Source: Curtobacterium sp. MCBA15_012
Lineage (GTDB): Bacteria; Actinomycetota; Actinomycetes; Actinomycetales; Microbacteriaceae
Direction: 5' to 3'
NCBI RefSeq assembly: GCF_001864935.2
Contig: NZ_CP126267.1
Span: forward strand, 2,914,001 to 2,978,000
DNA length: 64,000 nt
Shown: positions 43,253-51,867 of the stretch, piece by piece
Numbering within the stretch: position 1 is the first letter of the stretch
Layout: each line of letters opens with the position of its first letter
Position numbers and translations under genes: made by a program
The notes under the pieces: model-generated
Seen by the model: the letters and a program-made list of their open reading frames with translations, nothing else
Databases searched by the model: none
Told to the model about the DNA's origin: nothing

Positions 43253-44095
43253 CTAGACGTCGCGCGTCTTCGCGGCCGTGACCGCGAACGCGGCGACCGC
43301 CGCGACCCACGCGGCGAGGACGCCGAAGGCGGCCCAACCGCTCAGCACGATCGTCCCGGACGCGTCGTCGACCTGCGGCACCGAGTAGGTGTAGAGCCGC
43401 ATGCCGGCCGCGTCGGGCATGAACGCCGCGGTGTCGAGCAGCCACTGTGCGCCGAGCAGGTTGCCCATGAGCTGCAGGATGATCGGGACCACGAGCAGGA
43501 GCCCGAGCGTGATCGCGATGCCACCGGCGCTCGAGCGGACGAGCAGCCCGACGGCGAACGCCAGCAGCGCGATCATCGTGACGTCGACCGAGGCCCCGAG
43601 GATCGGCAGGAACACCGACGGGTCGGCGAGGTCGGCCTCGACGCCCTTCGCTGCCTGGAGCGGTACCGCGATCGCGACGCCGATCCACGTCGACACCGCG
43701 CTGACCAGGAAGGTGGCGACGGCGAGCACCACGGCCTTGGCGCCCAGGGCACCGAGACGACCGGGGTCCGCCGTGAACGTCGACCGGATCTGCCCGGTCG
43801 TGTACTCGCCGGTGATGATGAGGACGCCGAGCACCGCGACGACGAGCACGGTGAAGCCGACGCTGAGCGTGGCGATGTTCACGACCTGCCGGTTCGCCGC
43901 GTCCTGGAGGACCTTCCCAGGCTCGGGGTCGACGAGCGCGCCGAGCAGGGCGGCCATCCCGACGGTGAGCACGACGAGGATCGCGAAGCACCAGAGGGTC
44001 GAGCGGACGCTGCGGAACTTGATCCATTCGCTGCGGACCAGTCGGGGGAACCCGAGGCCGATGCGGGCGCGGGAGTCGAGCGCGGTGGCGGTCAT
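43253..44095 (-). CDS. ABC-2 type permease
   Basis: A 280-residue six-helix permease. The N-terminal LVRSEWIKFRSVRSTLW followed by helix 1, and GEYTTGQIRSTFTADPGR, are typical of exporter permeases often annotated ABC-2 or YxlG-like. The ATG overlaps the stop of the ATPase gene (ATGA). Substrate unknown. Confidence 0.88.
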   Translation of the reverse strand: MTATALDSRARIGLGFPRLVRSEWIKFRSVRSTLWCFAILVVLTVGMAALLGALVDPEPGKVLQDAANRQVVNIATLSVGFTVLVVAVLGVLIITGEYTTGQIRSTFTADPGRLGALGAKAVVLAVATFLVSAVSTWIGVAIAVPLQAAKGVEADLADPSVFLPILGASVDVTMIALLAFAVGLLVRSSAGGIAITLGLLLVVPIILQLMGNLLGAQWLLDTAAFMPDAAGMRLYTYSVPQVDDASGTIVLSGWAAFGVLAAWVAAVAAFAVTAAKTRDV

Positions 44096-45012
44096 CGGGT
44101 GGCCTCCGCCCGGTACTCGACGTCGTCCTTGGTGAGGGCCATGTACGCCTCCTCGAGGCTCGCACCCATCGGGGTGAGTTCGTGGAGCACCGCGCCGGTC
44201 TGCGCGGCGAGGGTGCCGATCTGCTGCGCGTCGGGGCCGACGACCTCGAACGCGCCGTCCTCGCGCGGGGTGATCGACGAGGCCGCCGAGCCGAGCGCGG
44301 TGAACAGCTGGTCGGGGTGCGGCGTCCGGACGAGCGTCCGCTTGCCACCGCCCCCGGAGCCACCGGAGACGAACTCGTCGATCGGGGCGTCGGCGAGGAC
44401 CCGCCCGCGGCCGAGCACGACGACGCGGTCGGCGGTCTGCGCCATCTCGCTCATGAGGTGGCTGGACAGGAACACCGTCCGGCCGTCGGCGGCGAGTCGG
44501 CGGGCGAGCTGTCGCACCCACACGACACCGTCCGGGTCGAGGCCGTTGACGGGCTCGTCGAGGATGAGGGTCTTCGGGTCGCCGATGAGCGCCGCCGCGA
44601 TGCCGAGGCGCTGCCCCATGCCGAGCGAGAACCCGCCGACGCGCTTCTTGGCGACCGACTCGAGGCCGGTGAGCTCGATCACCTCGTGCACGCGGGCCTT
44701 CGGGATGCCGTGCGTCGCCGCGAGCCCGAGCAGGTGGTTGTAGGCGCTCCGCCCGGAGTGCACCGCCTTCGCCTCGAGCAGGGCCCCGACCTGCCGGAGC
44801 GGGTCGCGGAACGACGTGTACGGCTGCCCGTTCACCGTCGCCCGCCCCGACGTGGGCCGGTCGAGTCCCATGATCATGCGCATGGTGGTCGACTTGCCCG
44901 CGCCGTTCGGCCCGAGGAAGCCGGTCACGCTGCCCGGCCGCACGACGAACGAGACGTCGTCGACGGCGAGCTTGGAGCCGTACCGCTTGGAAAGATGCTC
45001 GATCTCGATCAC
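44092..45012 (-). CDS. ABC transporter ATP-binding protein
   Basis: A 306-residue ATPase: Walker A FLGPNGAGKSTTMRMIMG, signature FSLGMGQRLGIAAAL, Walker B TLILDEPVNGLDP, H-loop in FLSSHLMSEM. The C-terminal extension (about 225-306) is like those of bacitracin- or nisin-type exporters. A Gly-rich GGSGGGGKR insert marks the domain junction. Start at GTG. Paired with the permease gene downstream. Confidence 0.92.
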   Translation of the reverse strand: MIEIEHLSKRYGSKLAVDDVSFVVRPGSVTGFLGPNGAGKSTTMRMIMGLDRPTSGRATVNGQPYTSFRDPLRQVGALLEAKAVHSGRSAYNHLLGLAATHGIPKARVHEVIELTGLESVAKKRVGGFSLGMGQRLGIAAALIGDPKTLILDEPVNGLDPDGVVWVRQLARRLAADGRTVFLSSHLMSEMAQTADRVVVLGRGRVLADAPIDEFVSGGSGGGGKRTLVRTPHPDQLFTALGSAASSITPREDGAFEVVGPDAQQIGTLAAQTGAVLHELTPMGASLEEAYMALTKDDVEYRAEATR

Positions 45013-45263
45013 GGTCTCGACGCTATTGCCGGGCGCCCGGTCGGCGCGTCCCCCGGAGGGTGGACCCCCGGCGTCATCCCCCGGGAGGACACCGTGCCGT
45101 GATCCGTCGTCACCGCGACGGACCAGGACGCCAGGACGCACATGGAGAACCGCTGGAGATCCACCCCAAACCGACCCGGGGAGTGCTCCGAACAACCTGC
45201 ACGACGACGGCGCTGCCTCAGCGCAGCGCCGGGACCACGTCACCGCACTCGGAAGGACCGACC

Positions 45264-45722
45264 ATGACCAGCAACGCAGCAACGCGCACCACCGGCTACG
45301 GCTCGACGCTGACGCAGAAGGGCGCCCTCGTCTTCGGAGTCGTCTTCCTCATCGTCGGCATCGCCGGCTTCATCCCGGGCCTCACGATGGACATGGGCTC
45401 GATGTCGATGGCGGGCCACGGCTCGATGGCACTCCTCCTGGGCCTGTTCCAGGTGTCGGTGCTCCACAACATCGTGCACCTGCTGTTCGGTGTCGTCGGG
45501 CTCCTCGCGGCCCGCACCGCGACGGGCGCACGGCTCTACCTGCTCGTCGGCGGGATCGTCTACCTCGTGCTCTTCGTCTACGGCCTCTTCACCGCCGGCA
45601 TGACGGGCGGCGCGAACTTCGTGCCGCTGAACAGCGCCGACAACGTGCTGCACGCCGTGCTCGCCGTCGCGATGATCGTGCTCGGCCTGCTCCTGCCCCG
45701 CGCCGGTCGCACCGCGCGCTGA
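45264..45722 (+). CDS. DUF4383 membrane protein
   Basis: A 152-residue protein with four hydrophobic segments. LVFGVVFLIVGIAGFIPG, HNIVHLLFGVVGL and SADNVLHAVLAVAMIVLG match DUF4383. A Met/Gly/His-rich loop (MDMGSMSMAGHGSM) between helices 1 and 2 could bind metal, which is speculation. A GGAAGGA site precedes the ATG. Function unknown. Confidence 0.85.
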   Translation: MTSNAATRTTGYGSTLTQKGALVFGVVFLIVGIAGFIPGLTMDMGSMSMAGHGSMALLLGLFQVSVLHNIVHLLFGVVGLLAARTATGARLYLLVGGIVYLVLFVYGLFTAGMTGGANFVPLNSADNVLHAVLAVAMIVLGLLLPRAGRTAR

Positions 45723-45726
45723 CCTC

Positions 45727-45758
45727 GTCGGGGCCGTCCGGTGCTGGACGGCCCCGAC
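45727..45758 (+). terminator. Hairpin after the DUF4383 gene
   Basis: GTCGGGGCCGTCC (45727-45739) pairs with 45746-45758 around a six-base loop, just after the stop codon. Confidence 0.8.
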
Positions 45759-45791
45759 CTCGAGCGGTGACCTGGGGATCAGGGGTCATCG

Positions 45792-45823
45792 GACGCCCCC
45801 GTCGCGATCGCGGCGGGGGCGTC
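45792..45823. terminator. Second hairpin, probably for the minus-strand KAS III operon
   Basis: GACGCCCCC (45792-45800) pairs with GGGGGCGTC (45815-45823) around a self-complementary TCGCGATCGCG-like centre. A GTGC tetranucleotide run follows (about 45826-45842). Confidence 0.6.
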
Positions 45824-45915
45824 GTCGTGCGTGCGTGCGTGCGGGCAGCGTGCGTCGTCGCTCACGACCACGGTACCGACGCCGGCGCAGGTCGGAGCCG
45901 AAGTGCGCCGGCGCG

Positions 45916-46857
45916 TCAGAGCCGCAGTGCCAGCGCGTTCGCGGTGAGGCCCGCCGCGGTCCCGCAGAGCAGGACGGTGTCGCCCGGCCCGAGCCGCCCG
46001 TCGTCCAGGCACCGGGCGAGCGTGTACGGCACCGACGACGACACCATGTTCCCGTACTCGGCGACCGCGTCGACGTACTTGCCCGGCGGGATGCCGATCC
46101 GGCGCATCGCGATGCCGAGCGCCCCGCTGGCCTGGTGCGGCACGACGAGGTCGACGTCGTCGAGGGTCAGCCCGCTCCGTGCGAAGAACCGCTCGAAGAA
46201 CCCCGGCAGCACGCCGAGCATCCCCATCAGGGCACGCCGCCCGTCCATGTCGAACAGGTAGTCGGCCGGGTCCCCGTCGGCGTACGCCTGCGCCGGGAAG
46301 CGGGACAGGCCGCCACGCAGCTCGGTGTCGTGCGCGTGCGCGGGCCAGGTCTGCTGCAGCGCGGACAGGACGCCCTGCCCGCCGTCACCCCGGGTGAGCA
46401 CGACCGCGGCCCCGGCGTCCGAGAACAGCTCGGCGGACTCGCGCTGCGCCGGGTCGAGGAACCGGGAACCGACGTCACCGGACACGACCAGCACGCGCTC
46501 GTGGTCGCCGTCCTCCAGGTAGCGGGAGGCCACGTCGAGCGCCGTGATGAAGCTCGTGCACGTGGACCCGACGTCGAGCGCTGCGGCACGGGCACCCGGC
46601 GCGACCCGCTCCATGACGAGTGCGGCCGTGCACGGGATCGGCTGCACCCCGGCGGCACAGGCCGCGATGACGAGGTCGAGGTCGTCGGCGTCGATCCCGG
46701 CCGACACGATCGCCCGGGACGCGGCCTCGGCGAGCATGTCGAGGTGCGACACGTCGTCGGCGATCCGGTACCGCGTCACGGTCCGCACCCCGCTGCCGAA
46801 CGTGACGGCGCGCTCCGGCAGGGACGTGCCCCACCCGGTGATCCTGCAGTGCTTCAT
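45916..46857 (-). CDS. KAS III / OleA-like thiolase-fold synthase
   Basis: A 313-residue beta-ketoacyl synthase III-like enzyme, start MKHCRITGWGTSLPER. The triad is intact: Cys100 (LDVGSTCTSF), His241 (VVPHQASGAL) and Asn270 (AEYGNMVSSS). It is about 50 residues shorter than the oleA product at 28 kb, and I do not see the OleA-type glutamate. It could condense acyl-CoA or acyl-ACP units. It overlaps the hydrolase gene by ATGA and is last in an operon with an OleD-like reductase. Confidence 0.88.
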   Translation of the reverse strand: MKHCRITGWGTSLPERAVTFGSGVRTVTRYRIADDVSHLDMLAEAASRAIVSAGIDADDLDLVIAACAAGVQPIPCTAALVMERVAPGARAAALDVGSTCTSFITALDVASRYLEDGDHERVLVVSGDVGSRFLDPAQRESAELFSDAGAAVVLTRGDGGQGVLSALQQTWPAHAHDTELRGGLSRFPAQAYADGDPADYLFDMDGRRALMGMLGVLPGFFERFFARSGLTLDDVDLVVPHQASGALGIAMRRIGIPPGKYVDAVAEYGNMVSSSVPYTLARCLDDGRLGPGDTVLLCGTAAGLTANALALRL

Positions 46858-47708
46858 GGTCCCCCTCGGTCGTGCGCGACGAGCAGGTCGACCCCCGCCG
46901 GGTGCTCGTCGTGGCTGAACAGCAGTCTGGTACCCGCGCGCTCCAGGTCGAGCAGTCGCCGGGCGGTGTCGCGCTGGGCGTCGGCGTCGTGCGCGACCGC
47001 GCGGGGCAGGGCGCGGAGTGCCCCCTCCCGCCCGAGCAGGTCTCGCGACCACGCGGCGTCGCCGGCGAGCAGCACCCGGTCGGCGACGAGGGCGCCGAGC
47101 TGGCCGTCGGCGTGGCCGGGCAGGCGCACGAGCCGGTACACGCCGTCGCCGAACGGGTCCGCGACCGCGAGGCCGGCGGGTCCGGGGCGGAACGCGGCGT
47201 CCGGCACGACGTCGAGACGGTCGGTCAGGTCCGCCGGCAGCAGGCCGCGCAGCACCCCGTCCCGCAGGCGCGGGTGCGCGATCCGCCGCCGGACGCCCTC
47301 GCTCACCAGGACCCGGGCGTGCGGGACGGCCGCGAGCCCGCCGACGTGGTCGGGGTGCAGGTGGGACAGCACGACGTGGGTCACGGCCGCGGTGTCGACG
47401 ACGTCGGCCAGGGTCGCCCCGGGCGGGACCACCGGGGGCAGCAGGCGACGGTACAGCCGACCCGCGACCCCGGTCGCCCAGGGCAGCGGCGCGTACCCGG
47501 TGTCGAACAGGACCCGTCGCCCGCCGCCGCTCCACAGGAACACCCCGGCGGGGAACACCCGGCGCTCCCGCGGGGCACCGCGGAGCAGCTGGTGGACGTC
47601 GTGCGTCGTGTGCCCACAGGCGAAGGCGTGCAGCGTGCCGATCCCGCCCGCGCCGCCCCCGTCGCCCGCGCCGACTCCGCCGGCCGGCGCCGCGTCGTGC
47701 TCAACCAC
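46854..47708 (-). CDS. Metallo-beta-lactamase-fold hydrolase
   Basis: A 284-residue MBL-fold protein starting at GTG inside the end of the upstream gene. All expected metal ligands are present: His116, His118, Asp120 and His121 in SHLHPDH, His199 in LPGHADGQ, Asp217 in LAGDAAW and His266 in FSHDEHP. It resembles the lactonase/AHL-lactonase branch. Between a KAS III and an epimerase, it may hydrolyse a thioester or lactone intermediate. The Gly-rich first 25 residues may not be native. Confidence 0.85.
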   Translation of the reverse strand: MVEHDAAPAGGVGAGDGGGAGGIGTLHAFACGHTTHDVHQLLRGAPRERRVFPAGVFLWSGGGRRVLFDTGYAPLPWATGVAGRLYRRLLPPVVPPGATLADVVDTAAVTHVVLSHLHPDHVGGLAAVPHARVLVSEGVRRRIAHPRLRDGVLRGLLPADLTDRLDVVPDAAFRPGPAGLAVADPFGDGVYRLVRLPGHADGQLGALVADRVLLAGDAAWSRDLLGREGALRALPRAVAHDADAQRDTARRLLDLERAGTRLLFSHDEHPAGVDLLVAHDRGGP

Positions 47709-48669
47709 GCAGCACCGACGCGTAGCTCGCGAGCGCGTCGTCGAGGGACACCAGCGGCTCGTACCCGAGCACCCGCCGGGCACGGGAGACGTCGAGCGTC
47801 TGCGAGTGGGTGATCGTCGAGACGGTGTACCGCGTGACGGGCGGCTCGGGGTGGCCGGGCAGCACCGCGCACACGGCCTCGAGCACCCCGGCGACGCCGT
47901 ACACCAGGCGCGCGGGCAGGTGTCGGTGCCGCAGCGGGAGCCCGAGTCCGGTGAGCAGCTGGTCGAGCAGCTCGACGAACGGCCTCGGGTCGTCGTTCGT
48001 CACGTTGAACGCGAGCCCGGCGGCACCGGGGACCTCGGCCGCGAGCCGGACCGCGTGCGCGACGTTCTCGACCGCCGTCAGGTCGACGAGGCCCCGGCCG
48101 CCGTCGAGCACCGGCACGCCGACGCGCGCGTGCACCCGGAGCAGCCGCGGCACCAGGCCGGTGTCGCCCGCCCCGACGACCCCGCGCGGCCGGAGCACGA
48201 CGACCTCGGGGTTCCGCGGGTCCGCCGCCGCGGCACGCAGGAGCGACTCGGCCTGGGTCTTCGAGCGGATGTAGTGGTTCATCGGCCGGCTCGGGTCGAC
48301 CTGGTCCTCGCGGATGTCGAGCCGGTCGCGGGGTGCGGCGTAGATCCCGGGCGAGGAGACGTGCACGAGCCGCCGGGCGCCCACGCGCCGCGCGTACTCG
48401 AGGACCTTCCGCGTCCCGGTGACGTTCGCGTGCTCGAACTCCGCCCACCGGCCCCACGGCGAGGACAGTGCGGCGCAGTGCACCACGACGTCGGCGGGGA
48501 CGTCGGCGTGCGCGAGGTCGTCGAGGTCCCCGACGTGCACGGCACCGGCGGGCAGCGCCTCGGCACGACGCCCGGACGCGGTCACCCGGTACCCGTGCTC
48601 GCGCAGCGTCCGCACGACGTGCCCGCCGACGAACCCGCTCGCACCGGTCACCAGTGCCCGCTCCCCCAT
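47701..48669 (-). CDS. OleD-like NAD(P)-dependent epimerase/dehydrogenase
   Basis: A 322-residue extended SDR: ALVTGASGFVGGHVVRTL, VVHCAALSSPWG, and catalytic YxxxK in HYIRSKTQAE. It resembles the 24-kb OleD in length and motifs (3-beta-HSD-like). It is first in an operon with the MBL hydrolase and the KAS III. A minus-strand TAGGAT (48678-48683) lies eight bases before the chosen ATG, supporting this start over an upstream GTG at 48690. Confidence 0.86.
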   Translation of the reverse strand: MGERALVTGASGFVGGHVVRTLREHGYRVTASGRRAEALPAGAVHVGDLDDLAHADVPADVVVHCAALSSPWGRWAEFEHANVTGTRKVLEYARRVGARRLVHVSSPGIYAAPRDRLDIREDQVDPSRPMNHYIRSKTQAESLLRAAAADPRNPEVVVLRPRGVVGAGDTGLVPRLLRVHARVGVPVLDGGRGLVDLTAVENVAHAVRLAAEVPGAAGLAFNVTNDDPRPFVELLDQLLTGLGLPLRHRHLPARLVYGVAGVLEAVCAVLPGHPEPPVTRYTVSTITHSQTLDVSRARRVLGYEPLVSLDDALASYASVLRG

Positions 48670-48677
48670 GTCGACCG

Positions 48678-48733
48678 ATCCTAGGCGCACCCCCCGTCCG
48701 CGCCCGGGTGGCGGACCGGGCTCCCCCTAGGCT
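48678..48733. promoter_or_regulatory. Divergent leaderless-type promoters
   Basis: TAGGAT on the minus strand (48678-48683) faces the epimerase gene, and TAGGCT on the plus strand (48728-48733) lies six bases before the glycosyltransferase GTG. The intergenic region is 70 bases. Confidence 0.5.
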
Positions 48734-48739
48734 CGGGGC

Positions 48740-50074
48740 GTGCGGATCGCCCTCGTCACCGACTACTACCTGCCGACGCTCGGCGGGGTGCAGACCGCCG
48801 TGCGCTCCCTGGCCGAGGCACTGACCACCGCGGGCCACGAGGTGACGGTGTTCTGCCCGGACGACCCGGCGGGCCCCTGGCACGACCCCGCCCGGCACGA
48901 CCTCGCCGCGCACGACCCAGCCGGGCACGACTCCGCGGCCGGGCACGACACAGCCGCCGACGGCAGCCCCGCGGCCGCGCACGACCCCGCCACCGCGCCG
49001 GGTCCCGCCGTCGTCGGCCTCCCCGTCGCCCGCGCCTTCCGCCCCGACGGCTACCCCTTCGCCTGGTCCCCCCGGCGCGTCCGGGCCGTGCTCCGTCGCG
49101 CCTTCGCCGCCCGGGGCGTCGAGGTCGTGCACACCCACTCGGAGATGTTCGCCGCGCTCGGCGGGATCCGCGCCGCGCAGGACCTCGGGCTCCCCGTCGT
49201 CCACACCATGCACGGTCGGATCGACGTCTACACCCGGAACGTGCTCCCGCTGCCGGCGCTCACGACCGTGCTCCTCGCCCGGTTGCACGCCGCCCAGGTC
49301 GACCACCGCGGCATCCGGGTCGGCGCGGACACCCCGTACACCCGCACGCGGACCGCCCGGCGGATGTGGCGGGTCATGCTCGCGCAGTCCCGGGCGAGCG
49401 ACCACGTGCTCGTCCCCTCGCGGCACTTCGCCGACAAGCTCGTCGACCGGGGCGTGCGCACGCCGGTGTCGGTCCTGACGAACGGCATCGAGCCCGCGGT
49501 GCTCGACGCCCTCGGTCCCGCCCGCGAGCGGACCCGGCAGCCCGACGAGCCCCTCCGCGTGCTCTGGGTGGGCCGGCTGTCGCCGGAGAAGCGCCCGGAG
49601 GTCCTCGTCGCGGCAGCGCGCTCGTTCCCGCCGGGGACCGTCGTCGACGTGCTCGGCGACGGGGTCTCGCGCGCGGCGGTGGCCCGGGCGGCGGCGGGTG
49701 GACCGGTGACGCTGCACGGCTCGACGCCGCACCCGCGGGTCCTCGAGATGATGCGGCGCGCGCACGTGCTCGTGTCGAGCTCGTCCGGCTTCGACAACCA
49801 GCCGATGGTGATGCTCGAGGCCGTCGCGACCGGCCTGCCGGTCGTGCACTGCGACCCCGACCTCGCCGAGGTCGTGCCCGACGGCGGCGGCTTCACGACG
49901 CCGACGCCGGACGCCGCGGGGATCGTCGCGACGATCCGGCACCTGCACGACGACCCGGCGGCGCTCACGGCCGCGAGCCGCGCGCTCGTCGCGGCGCGCG
50001 GCCGCGTCGAGCAGCGCGTCGACGACCTGGTCGACGTCTACGCGAGCGTCCTGCGTCCGTCCCGCACCACCTGA
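48740..50074 (+). CDS. Family 4 glycosyltransferase
   Basis: A 444-residue GT-B enzyme starting at GTG (VRIALVTDYYLPTLGGVQT). The N-terminal donor-independent domain has VVHTHSEMFAALGG; the C-terminal half has LRVLWVGRLSPEKRPEVLV, the EX7E-like region SSSSGFDNQPMVMLEAVATG and the donor-binding loop. Most like alpha-mannosyl or glucosyl transferases acting on lipids (PimB/MgtA types). Residues 41-88 are a His-Asp-Pro-Ala repeat that interrupts the N-terminal Rossmann fold and is absent from typical homologues as far as I know. Confidence 0.88.
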   Translation: MRIALVTDYYLPTLGGVQTAVRSLAEALTTAGHEVTVFCPDDPAGPWHDPARHDLAAHDPAGHDSAAGHDTAADGSPAAAHDPATAPGPAVVGLPVARAFRPDGYPFAWSPRRVRAVLRRAFAARGVEVVHTHSEMFAALGGIRAAQDLGLPVVHTMHGRIDVYTRNVLPLPALTTVLLARLHAAQVDHRGIRVGADTPYTRTRTARRMWRVMLAQSRASDHVLVPSRHFADKLVDRGVRTPVSVLTNGIEPAVLDALGPARERTRQPDEPLRVLWVGRLSPEKRPEVLVAAARSFPPGTVVDVLGDGVSRAAVARAAAGGPVTLHGSTPHPRVLEMMRRAHVLVSSSSGFDNQPMVMLEAVATGLPVVHCDPDLAEVVPDGGGFTTPTPDAAGIVATIRHLHDDPAALTAASRALVAARGRVEQRVDDLVDVYASVLRPSRTT

Positions 50075-50075
50075 C

Positions 50076-50289
50076 GGACGGGAGGCGCCGTGCCCGGCCC
50101 GCCACGCGCCTCCCGGCCGCACCGTGCGCCGGACCGGAGGCGCCGTACCCGGCCCGCCACCCGCCTCCCGGCCGCACCGTGCGCCGGACCGGAGGCGCCG
50201 TACCCGGCCCGCCACCCGCCTCCGGCCCGCACCGCACGACGGACGGGAGGCACGGTGCCGTCCCGCACCGTGCCTCCCGTCCGTCCGCC
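50076..50289. repeat. Four-unit 55-bp hairpin array
   Basis: Units start at 50076, 50131, 50186 and 50241 with an exact 55-base period. Each has the core GGA(C/G)GGAGGCGCCGT with a partly complementary second half; the fourth is a nearly perfect terminator hairpin (GACGGGAGGCACGGTGC with partner to about 50286). Lies between convergent genes. No spacer-like unique segments, so not a CRISPR array. Confidence 0.85.
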
Positions 50290-50311
50290 GCTCACGCCGA
50301 GCGGCGCGCGG

Positions 50312-51679
50312 TCACCGGACCTTCTTGATGGGCAGGATCACGAGTGCCCCGAGGAGCACCGCGACGCCCGCACCCCAGAGCATGAGCGTGTAGTTCTGCC
50401 CGCCGCCGGTGCCGAGCAGGAACAGGCCGACGGCCGGGGCGAGCGACTGCGGCAGCGCGTTCGCGATGTTGATCACGCCGAGGTCCTTGCCGGGGCGCTC
50501 CGGGTCGGGCAGCACGTCGACCACGAGCGCGGTGTCGATCGCGGCGTAGATGCCGAAGGCGAAGCCGAGCACGACCTCGGCGAAGTAGAACCCGCCGACC
50601 GAGTCGACGTGCGCCAGGATCACGAGGCCGACCGCGGTGAGGGCGGTCGATCCCCAGACGAAGACCTTGCGGCGGCGGATGCGGTCGGACACCCATCCGG
50701 AGACCGCGGCGCTGACGAGCAGGGCGACCGTGTAGAGCAGGACGCCGAACGCGACCGTCGCGGTGGCCTGGGCCACGTCCTCGATGCCGATCTGGTCCTT
50801 GATGTAGAGCAGGCGGTAGGTCGTGAACATGAACGTGCCGAAGGTGATCAGGAAGCGGCCCCACCAGGCGAGCCCGAAGTCCGGGTGCTTGATCGGGTTC
50901 GTCCAGAACGACGCGATGAGGGTCAGCCAGCTGAAGGGCTTGGTGGTCGTCGGGAGCTCGTCGCGGGCCACGACGCAGTAGACGAGGATCACGACGACGG
51001 CCAGGACGCCCGGTGCGATGAAGAGCACCGGCAGGTTGCCGACCAGGTACACGGCGAGGTAGAGCCCGGCCAGGATCGCGATGTTCTGCGCGAGGGCGAT
51101 GACGCTCGATGCCTTGCCGCGCTGGAACTCGGGCACGTTGTCGGCGAAGCTCGCGGTCAGGGTGGCGAGGACCGCGTTGGCGGAGACCTGGGCGAGGACC
51201 CACGCGAGGGTGAGCTGCAGCACGTCCGGCGAGAACGCCAGCCACGCGAGCGCGGCGACGAAGACGACGACGCCGATGACCATCCAGGGCCGGCGACGAC
51301 CCCAGCGCGTGCGGGTGCGGTCGGAGAGTGCGCCGGCGAGCGGGTTCGCGAGCAGGGCGCCGAGGGCACCGAACGGCAGGACCGAGCCGACGATCGTCTC
51401 GGGGCTGTCCGGGTTGAGCACCGTCGCCTTGATCGACATGCTCACGAAGACCGGGGTGAGCAGCGCGGCGAACAGACCGAACTGGGCGAGGCTGAGCGCC
51501 CAGAGGTACTTCGGGCCGACGCGGACCGTGCTGACGGACTGCGTGAGGCCCTCGACCGAGAACGCTCGCGATGCCGCTGCGGGGTCGGAGCTCGTCGCCC
51601 CGGCGGCTGCGGTGACCGGCGGGTTCGCGGTACCGGCGAGACCGGTCTGCGGTTCTTCCTTCGACGTCGGTGTCGACAT
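50312..51679 (-). CDS. GPH-family sugar transporter (MFS)
   Basis: A 455-residue permease. After a polar N-terminus of about 50 residues come some 12 helices. TRTRWGRRRPWMVIG between helices 2 and 3, and the loop DRIRRRKVFVWGS, match the glycoside-pentoside-hexuronide/disaccharide type. A GAGGAGGAG ribosome-binding site precedes the ATG, so the longer upstream frame is rejected. A perfect palindrome stands about 40 bases before the start. Confidence 0.87.
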   Translation of the reverse strand: MSTPTSKEEPQTGLAGTANPPVTAAAGATSSDPAAASRAFSVEGLTQSVSTVRVGPKYLWALSLAQFGLFAALLTPVFVSMSIKATVLNPDSPETIVGSVLPFGALGALLANPLAGALSDRTRTRWGRRRPWMVIGVVVFVAALAWLAFSPDVLQLTLAWVLAQVSANAVLATLTASFADNVPEFQRGKASSVIALAQNIAILAGLYLAVYLVGNLPVLFIAPGVLAVVVILVYCVVARDELPTTTKPFSWLTLIASFWTNPIKHPDFGLAWWGRFLITFGTFMFTTYRLLYIKDQIGIEDVAQATATVAFGVLLYTVALLVSAAVSGWVSDRIRRRKVFVWGSTALTAVGLVILAHVDSVGGFYFAEVVLGFAFGIYAAIDTALVVDVLPDPERPGKDLGVINIANALPQSLAPAVGLFLLGTGGGQNYTLMLWGAGVAVLLGALVILPIKKVR

Positions 51680-51720
51680 GACTCCTCCTCGAGCCATCGG
51701 GGGCCTGGGGCCTCTCGAAT

Positions 51721-51737
51721 ACCTAGTGCTACTAGGT
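51721..51737. promoter_or_regulatory. Palindromic operator before the sugar transporter
   Basis: ACCTAGT and ACTAGGT form a perfect 7-base inverted repeat around GCT, 42 bases upstream of the transporter ATG and 130 bases from the divergent gene. Regulator unknown. Confidence 0.6.
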
Positions 51738-51867
51738 GGAGTGACCGTAGCACCGAAAACCTTGCAGCGGAAGGGTTCTGTCCGGCCACCTCGGAACACC
51801 ACGAGGGAGGCCGCGGTTGGCTCGACGGGTGGCCGATGCGCGGCCGCCACTGACGAAAGGTGCACCC

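Noticed and set aside
50076..50289. Possible CRISPR array
   Set aside because: The 55-base units are similar over their whole length with no unique spacers, and there are no cas genes nearby.
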